Assembly (NCBI GenBank): GCA_025266875.1 | Contig: JALLLT010000005.1 | Location: forward strand, 1,302,001 to 1,366,000 | From: Fennellomyces sp. T-0311 | Taxonomy: Eukaryota > Mucoromycota > Mucoromycetes > Mucorales > Lichtheimiaceae | Length of the DNA stretch: 64,000 nucleotides | Direction: 5' to 3' | Part shown: piece by piece, positions 59,561 to 64,000 of the stretch | Position numbering within the stretch: the stretch's first letter is position 1 | How the letters are laid out: every line of letters begins with the position of its first letter | The notes under the pieces: generated by a model | What the model was told of the DNA's origin: nothing | What the model saw: only the letters and a program-made list of their open reading frames with translations | Databases searched by the model: none | Position numbers and translations under genes: made by a program

Positions 59561-60856
59561 TTAATCCAAAAAGGACCGCGTTGCCCAGTCCACCATTTTG
59601 CCCAACGCGCATATGGTGCGATGGCCAAATACTATGCTGTTAGCCCCACACTGTATCGCTTCCTTGCTTCAGGATTTACGACGTGGGTAACAGAAGCCGC
59701 CAACTACTGAGTGGCGTTCTTTTTATATCTGGGATGCTTTCATGGATTATCCAACAACGTTTCATCCTAAAGCACAGAGATAATGTCCTATGCGTGATCA
59801 CGTGTTCCTTGATGATGCACTCCCCATCTGCTACGGCTACAGGCATCTAACGTATATCAGTCAAGCACGCTCGCTGTGAATAATGGCTCTGCCCGGTATA
59901 ACCTGCTAGTTAAGCACGGCTACATTAGGATCACGCGATTTATCCAGCGTAACAAAAGATTCCAGATCCCTCCAAAATGGCGCTGTTTTCTTGCGCACTG
60001 AGTTATATTTGATGCAGAGACCCACGGAACTGCAATAGACTCGAGAAATATCTTTGCTGATCATGGACGGGACTCCCTAAACCATTGAGTCTGGATCAGG
60101 ATATCTTTTGTCGGTGTATGAAAAGGACAATGCTCTCAAGTAGGCCGCCCTCTTCATCCCAACCCCTTTCAATGGTGGACTGGATCAGGCTCTCAAACCT
60201 GTTCGCTTTCATAGGAAAAGCCGTCGTGACACCAACCGGGTCATGCGTCTTGGGGAGACTCGAAGGTGTTGATCCATGTAGCCTGATTTACTGGTAGAAG
60301 AGAGGGGGCGGGCAAAAGCATCCCTTCAATGGAGCTAGATGGATTGACAGCACGACTGGAAAGCTGAAACGAGATCTGATAGGTAATAGCATGCCATGGA
60401 CAATAGATGTGATGCCGTGTAGGCTGACATAACCAGATGAGGGAGATGCGAGTCTGTGTCACCATGACATCCGAGTCTCTGCATGACAACAGCGGCAATA
60501 CGCCCAAAAGGTAAGGGTTGGAGTGCAATATGATTTTGATGGGGGGCGTAAATAGCCTATCCTTAGCCACCAAAAGCCCTTGGGATAAGAGAGAGGGTCC
60601 TGGTCACTTATTTAAGCCCGGCGGTATTTTCCAACTCTTTGAAAAGACCCCTTCATTTTTTTTATTTTATTTTGCTTCATCACCATCGGTCGCTTCGTCA
60701 ACTATTATTTGTAGTCATGAACGACCGCATCGCTTCTTCCTCCTCTTCCTCGGTCTCATTGTCGGTCGATTGTAGAGCAACAAACGAGGTTTGACCGATT
60801 CGCTCTGGATCCTCGCTCTTCCCTTTGCTAATTGTTCCAAAAATAACCAGCTCGAC
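59561..60856. other. Intergenic region upstream of the Cdc4-like gene
   Basis: No supported gene was found. The last 200 bp before 60857 are T/C-rich and probably promoter and leader. Confidence 0.4.
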
Positions 60857-62766
60857 ATGTTTCATCCGCAACAGCAACAAAAGATCTTGCCTCGCAAGCG
60901 ATTCAACAGTCAAGACTATACATCCAAGCGATCGTGTGACGATGATGGCAAGCCCAAATGGCCTTCATTCGAGGCAAGTTTAGAAAGCGGCGGAACGGAA
61001 ACCGGAAAGTCGAAAAAAAGGCTAATAATTGATACCTTTACAGGCCGTTATTTCATGCATTAACAACCTTTTCCGTCGCAAACGACCTTCAGATGACGAT
61101 ATGGAGGATCTACGGCCGTGGAAACGTCATTGCAGTGATCCTGCTGCAAAATATACCGATCTGCATGATATCACCCAACTCCCCGACATGGTCACCGCCT
61201 TTGACCATTTGGACCGAGATACCAAGAGCACCGTGCTCCTCGAACTCCTCAAACGCTCATCCACCGACACACTCCAGCTCGTCAGCTCTCTCATCGTCCC
61301 CACCTTGCGCCGCGACTTTCTATCGTCGCTGCCCAAGGAAGTATCGCTGAATCTGCTAAGTTACCTGGACGTCCAGTCATTATGCCGCGCTTCTACCGTG
61401 TGTCGATCATGGCGTGACCTGATTAACGGGGATGCGCTGTTATGGAAACGACGCATGATTCAAGATGGTTTCAAACATGATGATCCCTGGGCATCCAAGT
61501 TTCGAGGCGCCATGGATCGAGACAAGGAGAATCGAACCAACCTCAACCCTTACAAGGAACGTTATCGACGACTTTACACTCTGCAGCAAAACTGGCGCCA
61601 CGGTCGCGCCCGTGTGGCAAGAATTATCAGTCATCCTCACAATGTTGTCACATGTCTCCAAATCGACGAAGACAAGATCATTTCCGGTGCCGATGATTCG
61701 GTCATTAACATTTACGATGCAGTGACGCTTACCCGAAGACGAATTCTTCGTGGCCACGACGGCGGGGTCTGGGCGCTGCAATATGTCGGCAACACCCTTG
61801 TCAGTGGTTCCACGGATCGAACAGTTCGCGTATGGAACATGGAGACAGGCAAATGCACGCATGTCTTTCCAGGACACACATCGACGGTGCGTTGTTTGCA
61901 GATTGTCATGCCAAACGAAAACAATGAGCCCAAACAACCCTTGATTATTGCCGGATCCCGTGATTCAACGTTACGCGTGTGGCGTCTGCCAGACCCTGAA
62001 GTCGATCCGCCTTACGATGGAACTGGCCCCAATCCGTATCATCTGTTTACCTTGAACGGCCATACAAACTCAGTCAGAGCCATTGCAGCTCACGGCAACG
62101 TGCTGGTCAGCGGCAGTTATGATCACAAAGTCTGCGTTTGGGATCTGGAAAAGGGTACGCTTGTGCATCGCATGGAGGGCCACGGCGAAAACGTGTATTC
62201 GGTTGTCCTCGATCATGAACGCGGCCAATGCATGAGTGGAAGCATGGATAGCTCGGTCAAGATCTGGTCGCTGGAAACAGGCAAATGTCTGCGCACACTT
62301 GACGGACACTCAATACTGGTCGGGCTATTGGGACTTACAAACGATCATCTCGTTTCAGCAGCAGCAGATGCCACGCTCCGAGTGTGGTCACCGCAGACGG
62401 GCGACTGCGTTCATGCGCTGCTTGGTCATAAACGAGCCATCACATGCTTCCAGCACGATCACGAAAAGGTGATTTCAGGTTCAGAAGGCGGACTGAAACT
62501 GTGGGATATCAAGACGGGTCGACATTTGCAGGACTTTGTCACCTACGCCGCGGGGGTGTGGCGGGTTGCATTTGATCAGCGCCAATGCGTTGCTGCTATT
62601 CACAGGTACACGATTGCCATGTGCGTCTCAGTTAATATGTCCCTCTGACATCTGATTCTCTAGTAATAGCACCACACACCTCGAAGTCCTGGACTTTGGT
62701 ACCTACGGGCTAGAGGAAGCCATCTACTTTGATCCAGCATCGAGGCCGCCGCATATGCGCTTTTAA
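60857..62766 (+). CDS. Cdc4/Fbw7-like F-box and WD40 protein
   Basis: There are three exons: 60857-60973, 61044-62605 and 62664-62766. They total 1782 nt, giving 593 residues. The first intron has a GC donor (GAG then GCAAGT). Without it the protein would start at an ATG inside exon 2. Residues of about 85-125 match the dimerisation (D) region of Cdc4/Fbw7 (FDHLDRDTKSTVLLELLKRS). The F-box is at about 130-176 (LPKEVSLNLLSYLDVQSLCR). WD40 repeats follow to the end (GHDGGVWALQYVGNTLVSGS, GHTSTVRCLQ, GHTNSVRAIAAHGNVLVSGS, GHGENVYSVV, GHSILVGLLGL, GHKRAITCFQ). The family is the SCF substrate receptor that binds phosphodegrons in cell-cycle inhibitors and transcription factors. A basic segment (RRKRPS) may be a nuclear signal. 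Confidence 0.92.
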
Positions 62767-62805
62767 CGCGCCTAATACCCGAGTACATGCATACAGAAAG
62801 AGCAT

Positions 62806-62842
62806 TTATTATATATATATACACATATATATATATACAGCC
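62806..62842 (+). repeat. (TA)n microsatellite
   Basis: Two short TATATATA runs separated by CAC lie between the Cdc4-like gene and the MAPKK gene. Confidence 0.8.
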
Positions 62843-63136
62843 GTAATAAAAGGACATAGTAGACAGATCACGTGGAACGCAATTTGACATTACTGCTTAA
62901 TGTGCCTAGACTCGCCCGGTTATGTCAACAGATCCGAAGCATGTTCCTGTATCAAATGTTCAAACTTTATCTCCACGATCGCACAAAAAGCTATTTTGAA
63001 ATGTGCTTGATCAAAAGCGGTTTAGCCCCAGACCATCTCTCTCTCTCTTTACCTTTTGGCCGTGAGGAAGGAGAGAAGGAGATAGTAGCACAGCCGAAAA
63101 GTGCCACATGTTTTCTGAGTCCGCGCTCTGGGTTTC

Positions 63137-63146
63137 TATATAAAAG
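63137..63146 (+). promoter_or_regulatory. TATA box of the MAPKK gene
   Basis: TATATAAAAG sits 59 nt before the ATG at 63196 and favours that ATG over upstream in-frame codons. Confidence 0.55.
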
Positions 63147-63195
63147 ATTTGAGAACTTGACCCCTTCTTTAACAATTCATCCCCATCTTTTTTCT

Positions 63196-63945
63196 ATGCC
63201 ATTGCGAAAGAAACGTAACTTTAAGAATCTCACACTCGAAAACTCGCCCGTGGTAGTGAGCAACACGGGTCCGCCTCCGGAAAAACGACGGTCATCGGCA
63301 CGACGACTCGAAGAGGAGTATAGTAAGCTATGTGAGCAACTGAGCGATTTGGAGATTGGCCTTGAGTTGCGGCTGGATCTGCGTCCCGAGGATTTCAACA
63401 CCATCGATGAACTCGGCAGAGGCAATGGCGGAACTGTATGCAAAGTACTACACGTTCGAACCCACACTGTCATGGCAAGAAAGGTATCTATTTATTACTG
63501 TCATGGTAACCAAAACACCTGCCCACGCCGCCTCCCTAACAAACTTGCGCAGGTGATTCACGTAGAAGCGAATGTAAATGTGCGAAAACAAATTATGCGG
63601 GAGCTTCAGTTCATGCACGACTGCAACTCTCGACACATTGTCAGTTTTTATGGCGCATTCATGAACGGTGGTGACATTTCAATTTGCATGGAATATATGG
63701 ATGTTGGGTAATTGATGTTATATATATAAAACGGGTATATGGTGGGCTAATGACTGTGGTTATATAGTTCACTCGACCGGATTTACAAAAAGCATGGCCC
63801 GATTCCCCTGGATGTATTAAAGAAAATTGCTTATGCGGTAATTAATCATGACCCATTTAAAAAATAACGTGTGATTGACAGGTGATATATTAGATCGTAG
63901 ACGGGTTGATTTATTTGTATGACGAGCATCGGATTATTCATCGCG
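63196..63945 (+). CDS. Ste7/MEK-type MAP kinase kinase, 5' part (runs off the window)
   Basis: The exons seen are 63196-63483, 63553-63707, 63768-63837 and 63894-63945, with the next intron starting at 63946. After a basic N-terminus with coiled helices (RRLEEEYSKLCEQLSDLE) comes the kinase domain. It shows the glycine loop ELGRGNGGTVCKVLH, the ATP-anchoring Lys in MARKVIHVEANVNVRKQIMR, the MAPKK-typical ELQFMHDCNSRHIVSFYGAF, NGGDISICMEYMDVGSLDRI and LIYLYDEHRIIHR. The catalytic loop HRD is split by the last intron (HR, then one base of the Asp codon). The family relays pheromone or filamentation signals from a MAPKKK to a MAPK. The start is chosen by the TATA box. Confidence 0.9.
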
Positions 63946-64000
63946 GTAATGTGCTGCTAGACATACGGCTGCGTGCCACAGTAGACTCATCGCCTTGCTG

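Noticed and set aside
62872..63195. Upstream in-frame extension of the MAPKK
   Set aside because: A TATA box at 63137 lies inside it and the protein family needs no such extension. The ATG at 63196 is preferred.

Overview
The window reads as a fungal nuclear chromosome, most likely an early-diverging (Mucoromycota, Mucorales-type) fungus. The evidence is short introns of about 48-70 nt with GTAAGT-type donors, families of F-box/LRR proteins with a TPR-like N-terminus, decayed MULE, Plavaka/Tnp2 and Ty3/gypsy mobile elements, and a conserved fungal gene block (Ste7-type MAPKK, Cdc4-type F-box/WD40, DUR3 urea transporter, RNase T2). The genus is inference. I see no rRNA, tRNA, CRISPR or prokaryotic-style operon.

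Layout. From 1 to about 35.3 kb the window is a repeat island. Several repeat families occur two to four times here. Family A is a small membrane-protein gene with its promoter (363-758, 13426-13926, and a truncated inverted copy at 33644-33912). Family B is a 1.25-1.3 kb non-coding direct repeat (2134-3437 and 20627-21876). Family C is a convergent pair of genes, a MULE transposase and a protein with a PD-(D/E)XK-like motif (7.9-10.2 kb and, inverted, 23.8-26.4 kb; a third lone copy of the second gene at 34.0-35.25 kb; a fragment at 38.3 kb). Family D is a large inverted repeat (13.7-19.0 kb against 30.5-33.9 kb). Also present are a CT microsatellite of nearly 600 bp, a 277-bp tandem array (26.77-28.3 kb), a gypsy pol scrap and a Plavaka scrap. 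One ordinary-looking two-exon gene (5887-6659) lies inside the island.

From 36 to 46 kb there is a transition zone. It holds a BEM46/ABHD13-type hydrolase with several frame lesions, and three related F-box/LRR-type genes in a row: one intact, one decayed, and one with an intact reading frame but no visible F-box.

From 46 kb to the end is a conserved gene block with clean multi-exon models. It holds a nucleoside diphosphate kinase domain protein with a tail of about 1,500 low-complexity residues (minus), a ten-exon DUR3 urea transporter (minus) with a dense cluster of GATA motifs upstream, a seven-exon secreted RNase T2 (minus), a Cdc4/Fbw7-like F-box/WD40 protein (plus), and the 5' part of a Ste7-type MAP kinase kinase (plus) that runs off the window.

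How the genes relate: DUR3 (urea import) with GATA sites fits nitrogen-regulated nutrient scavenging, and a secreted RNase lies next to it. Cdc4 and the MAPKK are unrelated housekeeping/signalling genes. The repeat island appears to be a nest of elements that duplicated and inverted one another. Exon models were built by hand; those called complete have consistent phases throughout and an exact multiple of three.
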